Below are positions 8,069 to 16,059 of a stretch of 64,000 nt of DNA, in pieces. The stretch comes from Dysgonomonas sp. BGC7. GTDB taxonomy: Bacteria > Bacteroidota > Bacteroidia > Bacteroidales > Dysgonomonadaceae. The notes under the pieces were generated by a model that saw only the letters and a list, made by a program, of their open reading frames with translations, did not search any database and had not been told where the DNA came from. The DNA lies in the NCBI RefSeq assembly GCF_001261735.1, contig NZ_CVRP01000007.1, positions 387,711 through 451,710 of the forward strand, given 5' to 3'. A program made the translations under genes and the position numbers. Numbering within the stretch: the stretch's first letter is position 1; each line of letters begins with the position of its first letter.

Positions 8069-8085
8069 CTTGAAAAATAAATATG

Positions 8086-8169
8086 TACACACGATGAGAC
8101 TCGAACTCACACGGACTTGCGTCCACTACCCCCTCAAAGTAGCATGTCTACCAATTCCACCACGTGTGT
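8086..8169 (-). tRNA. tRNA-Leu (anticodon GAG)
   Basis: An 84-nt class II tRNA on the minus strand: acceptor ACACACG/CGTGTGT, anticodon stem CTACT/GGTAG with loop TTGAGGG giving anticodon GAG, a long variable arm, and T loop TTCGAGT. CCA is not encoded. It faces the tRNA-Gly/tRNA-Leu(CAG) pair across the propeller gene. Confidence 0.94.
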
Positions 8170-8645
8170 ATATACATAAACAAAAAAATGTGACTATTGC
8201 CACATCTGTGAATGAAAAGGATATTTGAAACCACATTCACTATATTGTTTTTGTTAATCTTTGTCAGAAACAACTTAAGAAGAGAGTATTTTCAAATATT
8301 TCTTGTCTTAAATTGTTAAACAGATATCCTCTGAAATCTGCTTTTCCAAATTCGGACTTAAAAGTAGACATCCTTTTTAATATATGCAAGTATTTTGATC
8401 TTAATTTGTTTCTCAGCCTACAAATTCAGTATGTTTTAAGAACAGAGATTCTTTGGATTAAGGGTGTGTAAAGTTCTCAAATAATACTGTTTTGTTTTAG
8501 AATATCTGTTGAGATACAAGTTTCTTTTATACCGAAAAGAAGAGTATTCCTATATTTTAGGCTCGTATAATAGTAAAATCTTATACTCTGGATGATTTTG
8601 CCCCTCAAATGTATAAATTTACCCCATGCTACCTGTATTAAATAT
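8170..8645. other. Intergenic region with no recognised gene
   Basis: About 480 nt of AT-rich DNA between tRNA-Leu(GAG) and the GH20 promoter. I see no convincing open frame. A short inverted repeat (GTGAATG and CATTCAC around 8207-8240) is present and has no T tail. It may hold the tRNA promoter and regulatory sites for the glycosidase genes, but none can be named. Confidence 0.4.
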
Positions 8646-8653
8646 TACCTTTG
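8646..8653 (+). promoter_or_regulatory. Putative -7 promoter box of the GH20 gene
   Basis: TACCTTTG matches TAnnTTTG, 74 nt upstream of the ATG at 8727. Confidence 0.4.
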
Positions 8654-8726
8654 GAGATATAAATAGACGTTATCTTTAGATAAACCTGAATACATAGACT
8701 AAAAATTCCTAAAAAGAATAATAAAT

Positions 8727-10364
8727 ATGATGAGATTTTTAACCGAAAGACTTCTATTAAGTCTGTTACTTCTATTTCCATTAATTAACACACATGCTAA
8801 CGGTGGTATAAACATTATACCTAAACCTCAAAAAGTAGAAATTAAAGAAGGGCAATTTGAGCTGAATCGTAAAACTCAAATTGTTAAGAAAGGTATTACG
8901 TATGATGTTAGTACCGAAGTTTTCAAAAAGGATATCAATAAGAGTTATGGATTATCGCTTATCGAATCAGGAATAAATGATGCACGTAAGTCTAAGCAGT
9001 CCATTAAGAACTCTATTCTTTTACAACACGATGCCGATCTTGGATTTGAGGCCTATAGGATTGATGTAAAAGAAAATGAGATCCTCTGTTCGGCTTCTTC
9101 GTCCGAAGGGTTTTTCTATGCTTTGCAAAGCCTTATTCAGATGATATCGACTGATGCTAAAAACAGATTGACTATTCCTTGTGTCGAGATAGATGACAAG
9201 CCTTTGTTGTCGTGGCGTGGCTATATGTTGGACGATTCGCGCCATTTTTTTGGCAAGGAAGCTGTAAAACAATATCTTGATATAATGGCTCGTCTCAAAC
9301 TTAATCGTTTTCACTGGCATCTTACCGATGAGCCTGCATGGCGTATCGAAATAAAAAGATATCCACTGCTTACTTCGATAGGAGCTATTGGTAGCTGGGA
9401 TGATAAAGATGCACCTCATGCCTTTTATAGTCAGCAAGATGTGAAAGAAATAGTTGCGTATGCAGCCGAACGTCATATCATGGTAATACCTGAGATAGAC
9501 ATGCCGGGACATGCAACTGCTGCTGCTCGTTCCTATCCAGAAATATCGGGTGGAGGCGAGGGACGATGGAAAGATTTTACTTTCCATCCTGCTAAAGAAG
9601 AAACTTATGAGTTTATTGATAATATAATGACTGAAATAGCCGATCTTTTTCCTGCCCCTTATATTCATATCGGTGCCGATGAAGTGCATTATGGCAATCA
9701 ATCGTGGTTTACGGATAAAACCATGCAGGATTTTATCAAAGCTAACAATCTGAAAAACGAGGTAGGGTTGGAGCATTACTTTGTACGCCGTGCATGTGAT
9801 ATAGTAAATAGTAAGGGCAAGAAAATGATAGGATGGGACGAAATAACGAGTGTAGGCCTAGACCCTTCCAAAGCAGTAGTAATGTGGTGGCGTCACGATA
9901 AGCCGGAGGCTTTGACTCGATCTCTGAATGATGGCTTCGATGTAATTCTTACTCCTCGCATACCATGCTATTTTGATTTTGTACAAGACCAATCGCACGA
10001 AATAGGGCGCAGATGGGGTAATAAATTTAATGAGCTGACCACAGTATATGATTTTCCTGAAAGTATTAGTAGTCTCATAGCGAATAATAAGTCTCAGATA
10101 CTTGGTTTGCAGGCTAATTTGTGGACAGAGCGTGTAGCGGGAAAAGAGCGACTCGATTTTATGACCTTTCCTCGTTTGCTAGCCATAGCCGAAGATGGAT
10201 GGACAGATGCAGAGAAAAAAGATTATGAAGATTTTGAAAAACGCGTTGCTGTATTTTTAATTTACCTCAAATCGGAAGGAATAAATTATTTCGATATATT
10301 CGATAAAAGTACTACTCCCGAGCCTTGGGGGCCATCTAAAGCAGATGTTATAAGCGAAGGGTAA
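8727..10364 (+). CDS. Beta-N-acetylhexosaminidase, GH20 family
   Basis: This enzyme removes terminal beta-linked GlcNAc or GalNAc from glycans. An N-terminal signal ends near residue 24 (INTHANG). A GH20b-type accessory domain spans about 26-150, and the GH20 barrel starts at LLSWRGYMLDDSRHFF. Substrate-contact segments FHWHLTDEPAWRIEI and PEIDMPGHATAA are present, and the catalytic Asp318-Glu319 pair lies in HIGADEV. Further family blocks are MIGWDEI, VMWWRHDK and GLQANLWTE. Length (545) is normal. The GH3 gene follows 29 nt later on the same strand, so the pair is probably co-transcribed for degradation of complex N-acetylated glycans. It is exported, periplasmic or surface-bound. Confidence 0.94.
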   Translation: MMRFLTERLLLSLLLLFPLINTHANGGINIIPKPQKVEIKEGQFELNRKTQIVKKGITYDVSTEVFKKDINKSYGLSLIESGINDARKSKQSIKNSILLQHDADLGFEAYRIDVKENEILCSASSSEGFFYALQSLIQMISTDAKNRLTIPCVEIDDKPLLSWRGYMLDDSRHFFGKEAVKQYLDIMARLKLNRFHWHLTDEPAWRIEIKRYPLLTSIGAIGSWDDKDAPHAFYSQQDVKEIVAYAAERHIMVIPEIDMPGHATAAARSYPEISGGGEGRWKDFTFHPAKEETYEFIDNIMTEIADLFPAPYIHIGADEVHYGNQSWFTDKTMQDFIKANNLKNEVGLEHYFVRRACDIVNSKGKKMIGWDEITSVGLDPSKAVVMWWRHDKPEALTRSLNDGFDVILTPRIPCYFDFVQDQSHEIGRRWGNKFNELTTVYDFPESISSLIANNKSQILGLQANLWTERVAGKERLDFMTFPRLLAIAEDGWTDAEKKDYEDFEKRVAVFLIYLKSEGINYFDIFDKSTTPEPWGPSKADVISEG

Positions 10365-10393
10365 ATGCTTGTATATTAAGTTTTATATTTTGT

Positions 10394-13282
10394 ATGAAAA
10401 AGAATTGTTTATTAATTGATATGTATATAAAAGAGTTCAATATAAAGTGGGTTATTATTGCATCTGTTTTGCTGTTATGTAATTCTGGAGTTTCCGCTCA
10501 GCAAAACAGTAATAGAATTCCTCCAGCCAAAGATCTTATAAAGTATAAACTTCCTCAAAAGTCTATATACAAACAAGGTTGGATAGACTTTAATAAAAAT
10601 AATAAGATGGATGTATATGAAGATCCGTCTGCATCTATAGAGGATCGTATAGAAGATTTACTTTCTCAGATGACTGTTGAAGAAAAGACCTGCCAAATGG
10701 TAACTCTTTATGGTTATAAAAGAGTTTTGCAGGATGATTTACCTACTGCCGAGTGGAAAAATAAACTTTGGAAAGATGGAGTAGGGGCTATTGACGAGCA
10801 TCTTAATGGTTTCCAACAATGGGGGCTACCTCCATCCGACAACCCTTTTGTTTGGCCGGCTTCACGTCATGCTTGGGCAATCAATGAAGTACAGCGTTTC
10901 TTTATCGAAGAAACAAGACTTGGAATACCTGTCGATTTCACAAATGAAGGAATAAGAGGTGTAGAAAGCTACATAGCTACAAATTTTCCGACTCAGCTGG
11001 GATTAGGCCATACATGGAATAGAGAACTGATACACAAAGTCGGATATATTACCGGGCGCGAAGGCCGTTTGTTAGGATATACCAATGTGTATGCTCCTAT
11101 ATTGGATGTAGGACGCGACCAGCGGTGGGGTAGGTACGAAGAAGTTTATGGTGAGAGCCCATATCTTGTTGCCGAATTGGGTATAGCCATGACAAAGGGT
11201 ATGCAGACCAATTATCAGGTAGCTTCTACTGCAAAGCATTATATTGCTTATAGTAACAATAAGGGTGCCCGTGAAGGTATGTCGAGAGTAGACCCCCAGA
11301 TGTCGCCCAGAGAAGTAGAGAATATACATGTCTATCCTTGGAAAAGAGTAATAAAAGAAGCAGGTATATTGGGAGCAATGAGTTCATATAATGATTATGA
11401 CGGATTCCCTATACAGAGCAGTTATTATTGGTTGACAACACGCCTGAGGAAAGAATTTGGATTTAAAGGTTATGTTGTATCAGACAGTGATGCTGTTGAA
11501 TACCTTTATAGTAAACATCATACTGCTACCGATATGAAAGAATCTGTCTTACAGGCCGTTTTAGCGGGGCTTAATGTAAGATGTACTTTTCGTTCTCCCG
11601 ATTCGTATGTTCTTCCTCTGAGAGACCTGATAAACGAAGGTGCAATAGGTATGGATATAATAAATGATCGTGTACGCGATATTTTGAGAGTTAAGTTCCT
11701 AGTCGGGCTTTTCGACTCTCCATACCAGATGGATCTGAAACAAGCGGATCTGGAGATAAACAGTGTCGAAAACCAAGAGGTTGCTTTGCAGGCATCTCGA
11801 GAATCAATTGTCCTTCTTAAAAATACGGATGCTTTATTACCTTTAGCAAAAGAATCTGTGAAAACAATAAGTATCTGTGGCCCTAATGCTGATGATGCAA
11901 CCTATGCCCTTCAGCACTATGGCCCGTTGGCTGTGGATGTAATAACTGTACTTCAGGGAGTAAAAGAAAAAGTAGGAAATAAGGTCGACGTTCTATACAC
12001 TAAAGGTTGTGATGTTGTTGATGCTAACTGGCCAGAATCGGAAATTCTGCCGACACCTCTTAATGAGGAAGAGTTGCTGGAAATAAATAAAGCTGTAGAG
12101 AATGCTAAAAAGAGCGATGTTGCTATTGTTGTCTTAGGAGGGAATAATCGTACCTGTGGAGAAAATAAATCACGTTCTAGTCTCGATCTACCGGGGAGAC
12201 AATTAGATCTGCTTAAAGCTGTATATGAAACGGGAAAACCTGTTGTCCTCATCCTTATAAATGGAAGACCTAATTCCATAAATTGGGCTGATAAATATGT
12301 TCCGGCAATTCTTGAAGCATGGTATCCTGGTTCGCAGGGAGGTAAAGCTGTGGCTGATATAGTATTCGGAGACTACAATCCGGGCGGAAAACTTACAGTA
12401 ACTTTTCCTAAAACAGTGGGACAGATACCGTTCAATTTTCCTGCTAAACCTGCATCTCAGGTAGATGGTGGCCGCAATAGTGGACTTAAAGGCAATATGA
12501 GCCGCATTAACGGAGCTCTCTATCCATTTGGCTATGGTTTGAGTTATACAACTTTTGACTATTCGGATATAAAGGTGGTACCACAAACGATAACTCCTCA
12601 TCAGACAGCGACTGTAACGTGTAAAGTAACTAATAGTGGGCAGATAGATGGAGACGAAGTAGTACAGCTTTATACAAGGGATTTACTAAGTTCAGTGACT
12701 ACGTATGAAAAAAATCTCAGAGGATTTGAACGCATTCATCTCAAAAAAGGAGAAACTAAAGAGATTTCCTTTACTATTTATCCTCGCGATTTAGAACTCC
12801 TAAACTTAGATGAACATTGGGTGATAGAACCGGGTGACTTTAGTATAATGATCGGAGCTTCTTCGGAAGATATTCGTCTTAAAGAAACTCTGACTGTGAA
12901 AGATTATAAAACTTTGGAGTTGGCCGCTAATAATATAGAGGGCAATAATCGTCAAAGTGAACTTGCAAATGTTATCGATAACAATTTAACGACTATATGG
13001 TCAGGAGTAAAAGGAGATTACCTTACTTTCCCGATGTTGGCTAATAGCAAACCTTCTCAAATCTCGGTTTGGTGGAAGTCGGCAGAAGAGAATTCTACTT
13101 TCGAAGTTCAGATTTCTTCCGGTGGCGGACAGTTTCTAACTGTTTATAAAGGACAAGTAAAAGTGATAAATGACTATATTGATTATTTGCTTAAGAATGA
13201 TCTGGCAAGTGATGTGCGTATTCTTATTACTTCCGGTAAGGTGGAGATTGCTGAAGTAAATATGGAAGGAATAGAACGATAG
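10394..13282 (+). CDS. Beta-glycosidase, GH3 family, with C-terminal discoidin-like domain
   Basis: This exported GH3 enzyme probably releases beta-linked glucose, xylose or a related sugar; specificity cannot be read from sequence. After the signal (cleavage near SAQQ) comes the GH3 N-domain, with the nucleophile Asp364 in VVSDSDAVEYL. The GH3 C-domain follows (LLKNTDALLPL, GNNRTCGENKSRSSLDLPG, AWYPGSQGG, GYGLSYT), then a fibronectin-III-like domain at about 725-810. The last 110 residues (from about 850) resemble an F5/8 or discoidin carbohydrate-binding fold (VIDNNLTTIWSG). The length, 962, is long because of that extra domain. ATG 10394 is used here; ATG 10421 would also keep the signal. 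Confidence 0.92.
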   Translation: MKKNCLLIDMYIKEFNIKWVIIASVLLLCNSGVSAQQNSNRIPPAKDLIKYKLPQKSIYKQGWIDFNKNNKMDVYEDPSASIEDRIEDLLSQMTVEEKTCQMVTLYGYKRVLQDDLPTAEWKNKLWKDGVGAIDEHLNGFQQWGLPPSDNPFVWPASRHAWAINEVQRFFIEETRLGIPVDFTNEGIRGVESYIATNFPTQLGLGHTWNRELIHKVGYITGREGRLLGYTNVYAPILDVGRDQRWGRYEEVYGESPYLVAELGIAMTKGMQTNYQVASTAKHYIAYSNNKGAREGMSRVDPQMSPREVENIHVYPWKRVIKEAGILGAMSSYNDYDGFPIQSSYYWLTTRLRKEFGFKGYVVSDSDAVEYLYSKHHTATDMKESVLQAVLAGLNVRCTFRSPDSYVLPLRDLINEGAIGMDIINDRVRDILRVKFLVGLFDSPYQMDLKQADLEINSVENQEVALQASRESIVLLKNTDALLPLAKESVKTISICGPNADDATYALQHYGPLAVDVITVLQGVKEKVGNKVDVLYTKGCDVVDANWPESEILPTPLNEEELLEINKAVENAKKSDVAIVVLGGNNRTCGENKSRSSLDLPGRQLDLLKAVYETGKPVVLILINGRPNSINWADKYVPAILEAWYPGSQGGKAVADIVFGDYNPGGKLTVTFPKTVGQIPFNFPAKPASQVDGGRNSGLKGNMSRINGALYPFGYGLSYTTFDYSDIKVVPQTITPHQTATVTCKVTNSGQIDGDEVVQLYTRDLLSSVTTYEKNLRGFERIHLKKGETKEISFTIYPRDLELLNLDEHWVIEPGDFSIMIGASSEDIRLKETLTVKDYKTLELAANNIEGNNRQSELANVIDNNLTTIWSGVKGDYLTFPMLANSKPSQISVWWKSAEENSTFEVQISSGGGQFLTVYKGQVKVINDYIDYLLKNDLASDVRILITSGKVEIAEVNMEGIER

Positions 13283-13318
13283 GTCAGGTTGTCGAAAAAG
13301 ATATTAGTATTAATAAAT

Positions 13319-13354
13319 AAAAAAGTTCCAAATAATTCAATTTGGAACTTTTTT
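13319..13354. terminator. Bidirectional terminator between the GH3 gene and tRNA-Gly
   Basis: AAAAGTTCCAAAT pairs with ATTTGGAACTTTT around a short loop, with A and T tracts on both sides. It can stop transcription from the GH3 gene and from the convergent tRNA-Gly. Confidence 0.88.
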
Positions 13355-13370
13355 ATTTTGCGAAAATCTG

Positions 13371-13443
<73 letters not shown>

Positions 13444-13454
13444 TTTTGAGTGTG

Positions 13455-13462
13455 CAAATATA
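13455..13462 (-). promoter_or_regulatory. Putative -7 promoter box of tRNA-Gly(GCC)
   Basis: The minus strand reads TATATTTG, a TAnnTTTG match, 12 nt upstream of the mature tRNA 5' end. Confidence 0.55.
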
Positions 13463-13503
13463 TAATCAATTTTCGTATATGACAAGAGATTTCCTGATAA
13501 ATC

Positions 13504-14133
13504 TTATTCTTGAAGTAAATTTTCCATGTCTACATACATCTCAGGTGTCAGTTGTGTTATCTTTTTGTTCTTTTGTTTATTTTCATAGAACTTGGCTAAA
13601 GTCTTGCTCATTGACGAATTATTCTCTTTTTCATTGTCTACTTCTTCTGTCGGCTGTTCTTCTTCAAAAGAAACTACTTCGCCTTTGTTTTTAGCTATTA
13701 GCTTCAAGAAATTCTTTCTCCCTTTTTTATACTTTTTCTCATTCGTCTTATCTAGTGGTACAAGTTTTACCCGGGCTTTGAATGCACCCATCTGAGCTTC
13801 CGAATCTATAACGTATATTTTACCTTCTTCAAGGTTTGCTTCTACATAGTCCGTATTTTCACTTTTTCCAATAAAGACGTGATCTCCCGGACTACATTCG
13901 TAGGCTATAAATTTACCTGGTTTTAGTTTTCCTATCAGTTCTTCTCCATCATAAAAAGAAAAATTAATGAGCATACCTACAGACGAAGTTCGAGTGAAAT
14001 AAACCATACTTTTACCTTTGGCAGGCGTAATGAGTTCTGGTAATTGCGTTTCTTGTGCAAATGTAAAAAGAGAAAGAAACGTAAGAGTAAAAAGGATAAA
14101 ATATTTCATTGGTTTTGATTTTATATTAGTCAT
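13504..14133 (-). CDS. Exported hypothetical protein, possibly DUF2846-like
   Basis: A signal peptide is evident (MKYFILFTLTFLSLFTFAQ). The core of about 100 residues (MVYFTRTSSVGMLINFSFYDGEELIGKL, then YECSPGDHVFIG) resembles the DUF2846 type of small beta-domain found in exported proteins. The C-terminal 70 residues are strongly charged (Lys/Glu) and probably disordered. The start could be ATG 14133 or the internal ATG 14109, which puts the signal at the very N terminus and looks better. A 17-nt gap separates it from the upstream barrel gene, suggesting one transcript. Function is unknown. Confidence 0.6.
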   Translation of the reverse strand: MTNIKSKPMKYFILFTLTFLSLFTFAQETQLPELITPAKGKSMVYFTRTSSVGMLINFSFYDGEELIGKLKPGKFIAYECSPGDHVFIGKSENTDYVEANLEEGKIYVIDSEAQMGAFKARVKLVPLDKTNEKKYKKGRKNFLKLIAKNKGEVVSFEEEQPTEEVDNEKENNSSMSKTLAKFYENKQKNKKITQLTPEMYVDMENLLQE

Positions 14134-14150
14134 GATAGCTGAAATTAAGA

Positions 14151-14891
14151 TTACTTAGAAGTACGAAAACTTATATATGCTGTTACCATAAAGTTAGATA
14201 AGCTCATTCTATCTTTTTTGTCCATGCTGAACTCTTCCCCTGATATGCTACCACCGCCTACTGATAGTTTCAATCCTGCGCCTATATTTTGATTGAATTG
14301 ATAATCTCCCGAAATGGAAGCATAAGAGCCGAGTACTGTTTTGTTATAAGAATAACCTCCTCCGTCAAGAATAGCTTCATCTCTGTAAAAAAGAGCTCCT
14401 AGTCCCAGATTCATATATAGAGTAAATGCTGAGCCCAGATTATAACGCATATTAAATGTTGGGCCGATGTAAGTAAAGCCAATATTCTCTTTTGCATCCC
14501 GAATCATAATGTCTCCGATGAGAATATCATTACTACTACTAGATTGCCTGTTGTAATAAAAATTAAGTCCTAGCCCCCAATGTTCTTTAAAGAAATATTG
14601 AGCTTCTACGTCAATATTGTATCCGTTCTTTAGACCTTCTGTCAGTTTGTCGATATCTGTATTACCAGATTGCATAATTTCACCTAACCGACGGGCGTAT
14701 CCACCTCCTATAGTGAATCGAAAGTCTCGATAGGTAATCATCTCATCTGTTTTTAGATTTTGATTTTCAGATTTCTTACGAACAGTTCTCTTTAATTGTA
14801 CAGAATTGTCTTCTGTTTTATTCTCCTGTGCATACATTGATAGACCTGCAACAGTGAATGATAAAAGAATCATGCAGATTTTTTTCTTCAT
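14151..14891 (-). CDS. Outer-membrane beta-barrel protein
   Basis: A cleavable signal (MKKKICMILLSFTVAGLSMYAQ) is followed by a charged linker of about 40 residues, then alternating amphipathic strands (FRFTIGGGYARRLGE, GLGLNFYYNRQ, FNMRYNLGSAFTLYMNLGLGAL, GAGLKLSVGGG). The last residues, FMVTAYISFRTSK, resemble a barrel closing strand. An 8- to 10-stranded outer-membrane barrel is inferred. ATG 14891 was chosen; an upstream in-frame extension of 32 codons would destroy the signal. It precedes the DUF2846-like gene and probably shares its transcript. Confidence 0.7.
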   Translation of the reverse strand: MKKKICMILLSFTVAGLSMYAQENKTEDNSVQLKRTVRKKSENQNLKTDEMITYRDFRFTIGGGYARRLGEIMQSGNTDIDKLTEGLKNGYNIDVEAQYFFKEHWGLGLNFYYNRQSSSSNDILIGDIMIRDAKENIGFTYIGPTFNMRYNLGSAFTLYMNLGLGALFYRDEAILDGGGYSYNKTVLGSYASISGDYQFNQNIGAGLKLSVGGGSISGEEFSMDKKDRMSLSNFMVTAYISFRTSK

Positions 14892-14960
14892 AGTGAGTTT
14901 GTTTACATTAGATTTTTTAGTGTAGAGATCCTTTTTTTTATAATATTCTGTAAATAAAAG

Positions 14961-14999
14961 AAAAAAAGCTACTTGATGCAATACCAAACAGCTTTTTTT
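14961..14999 (-). terminator. Terminator downstream of korB
   Basis: On the minus strand, GCTGTTTG pairs with CAAGTAGC, including two G-T pairs, between an A tract and a run of seven T residues. It lies about 20 nt past the korB stop codon. Confidence 0.75.
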
Positions 15000-15021
15000 A
15001 TGCAGAAATGTTAAATAAATA

Positions 15022-16056
15022 TCATTTTACTTCCCAGATATCTTTAGTCATCAGGTAATCTTTTAGTTTACGTATTTTATTTTTAGACTGAACTGTTGTT
15101 ATTTGTTCTTCTACTCCATCATTATACGTTGGAGATTTTACATCACGTATCACACCTAATGCTACAGGTAAGCCCGATTCGAGAGACATTAGCCCTAACT
15201 TCATGTGTAAAGTATTGTCTATGGTCGTGGTATCGTGAACCAGCACATCGTCAATTGTGTATCCTTCTTGCCCTATTGTAACGGCTTTTAGTGTCCATCC
15301 ATCCATTACCAGACCTTTGTCTTTGTTGGCTCCGAACAACATTTTTTCACCGTGTTTAAGCATTATAGTGCGTTCGGCTCTCCATGCCTTGTCCACAATG
15401 TTTTCGTGGATAGCATCGTTAAATATAACACAGTTTTGAAGTATCTCTACTACAGATGTACCCTTATGCCTTGCTGCATCGGCTAGTATGCCTGTCGTAT
15501 TTGCCAGATCGACATCTATACAACGTGCGAAGAATGTTCCTCGTGCTCCTAGCGTTAGTTCGATCGGATGAAATGGATCTTCCACTGTACCAAATGGAGA
15601 AGACTTGGAAACAAATCCTCTGTCAGATGTTGGAGAGAATTGTCCTTTTGTCAGTCCGTATATTTTATTATTCAATAACAATATATTTATATCTACATTG
15701 CGCCGTACTGCATGAATAAAATGGTTTCCTCCAATAGCCAGACAGTCGCCATCTCCTGTTGCCAGCCAAACAGAGAGCTCCGGTTTTGCTGTTTTTACAC
15801 CTGTTGCTATAGCTGCTCCACGACCATGTATGGTATGAAAACCATAAGTATTCATATAATATGGTAAACGGGAAGAGCAACCAATGCCGGAAATAACAGC
15901 AGTCATGTGTGGTTCTATATCCAGTTCGGCCATTGCTTTGTGCAAACAGTTGAGAAGAGCATGGTCTCCGCATCCGGGACACCAACGTACATACTGATCA
16001 CTTTTATAGTCTTTAGACTGATGTGACGATGCTAATTTCAAATTTATATCCATCAT
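15022..16056 (-). CDS. korB: 2-oxoacid:ferredoxin oxidoreductase, beta subunit
   Basis: This is the thiamine-diphosphate-binding subunit of a low-potential oxidoreductase that converts a 2-oxoacid, probably 2-oxoglutarate, plus CoA to acyl-CoA, CO2 and reduced ferredoxin. The N-terminal WCPGCGDHALL carries the Cys-x-x-Cys pair. The TPP/Mg motif is GDGDCLAIGG...NN (about residues 95-130), with YGLTKGQFSPTS after it. Length (344) is normal. The gene is separated from korA by only 3 nt and is translated from ATG-ATG at 16056. No separate ferredoxin-like delta subunit is present. Pyruvate cannot be excluded as the substrate. Confidence 0.92.
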   Translation of the reverse strand: MMDINLKLASSHQSKDYKSDQYVRWCPGCGDHALLNCLHKAMAELDIEPHMTAVISGIGCSSRLPYYMNTYGFHTIHGRGAAIATGVKTAKPELSVWLATGDGDCLAIGGNHFIHAVRRNVDINILLLNNKIYGLTKGQFSPTSDRGFVSKSSPFGTVEDPFHPIELTLGARGTFFARCIDVDLANTTGILADAARHKGTSVVEILQNCVIFNDAIHENIVDKAWRAERTIMLKHGEKMLFGANKDKGLVMDGWTLKAVTIGQEGYTIDDVLVHDTTTIDNTLHMKLGLMSLESGLPVALGVIRDVKSPTYNDGVEEQITTVQSKNKIRKLKDYLMTKDIWEVK

Positions 16057-16059
16057 AAT

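Noticed and set aside
8170-8645. Possible hidden small gene upstream of the GH20 gene
   Set aside because: Both strands were read; stops are frequent and no frame has a sensible start and composition.
9021-9776. Minus-strand 251-residue open frame
   Set aside because: It lies antisense inside the GH20 gene, is rich in Ile/Phe/His/Tyr, lacks any start context and resembles no family.
12203-12601. Minus-strand open frames inside the GH3 gene
   Set aside because: Shadows of a well-supported gene with composition typical of antisense frames.
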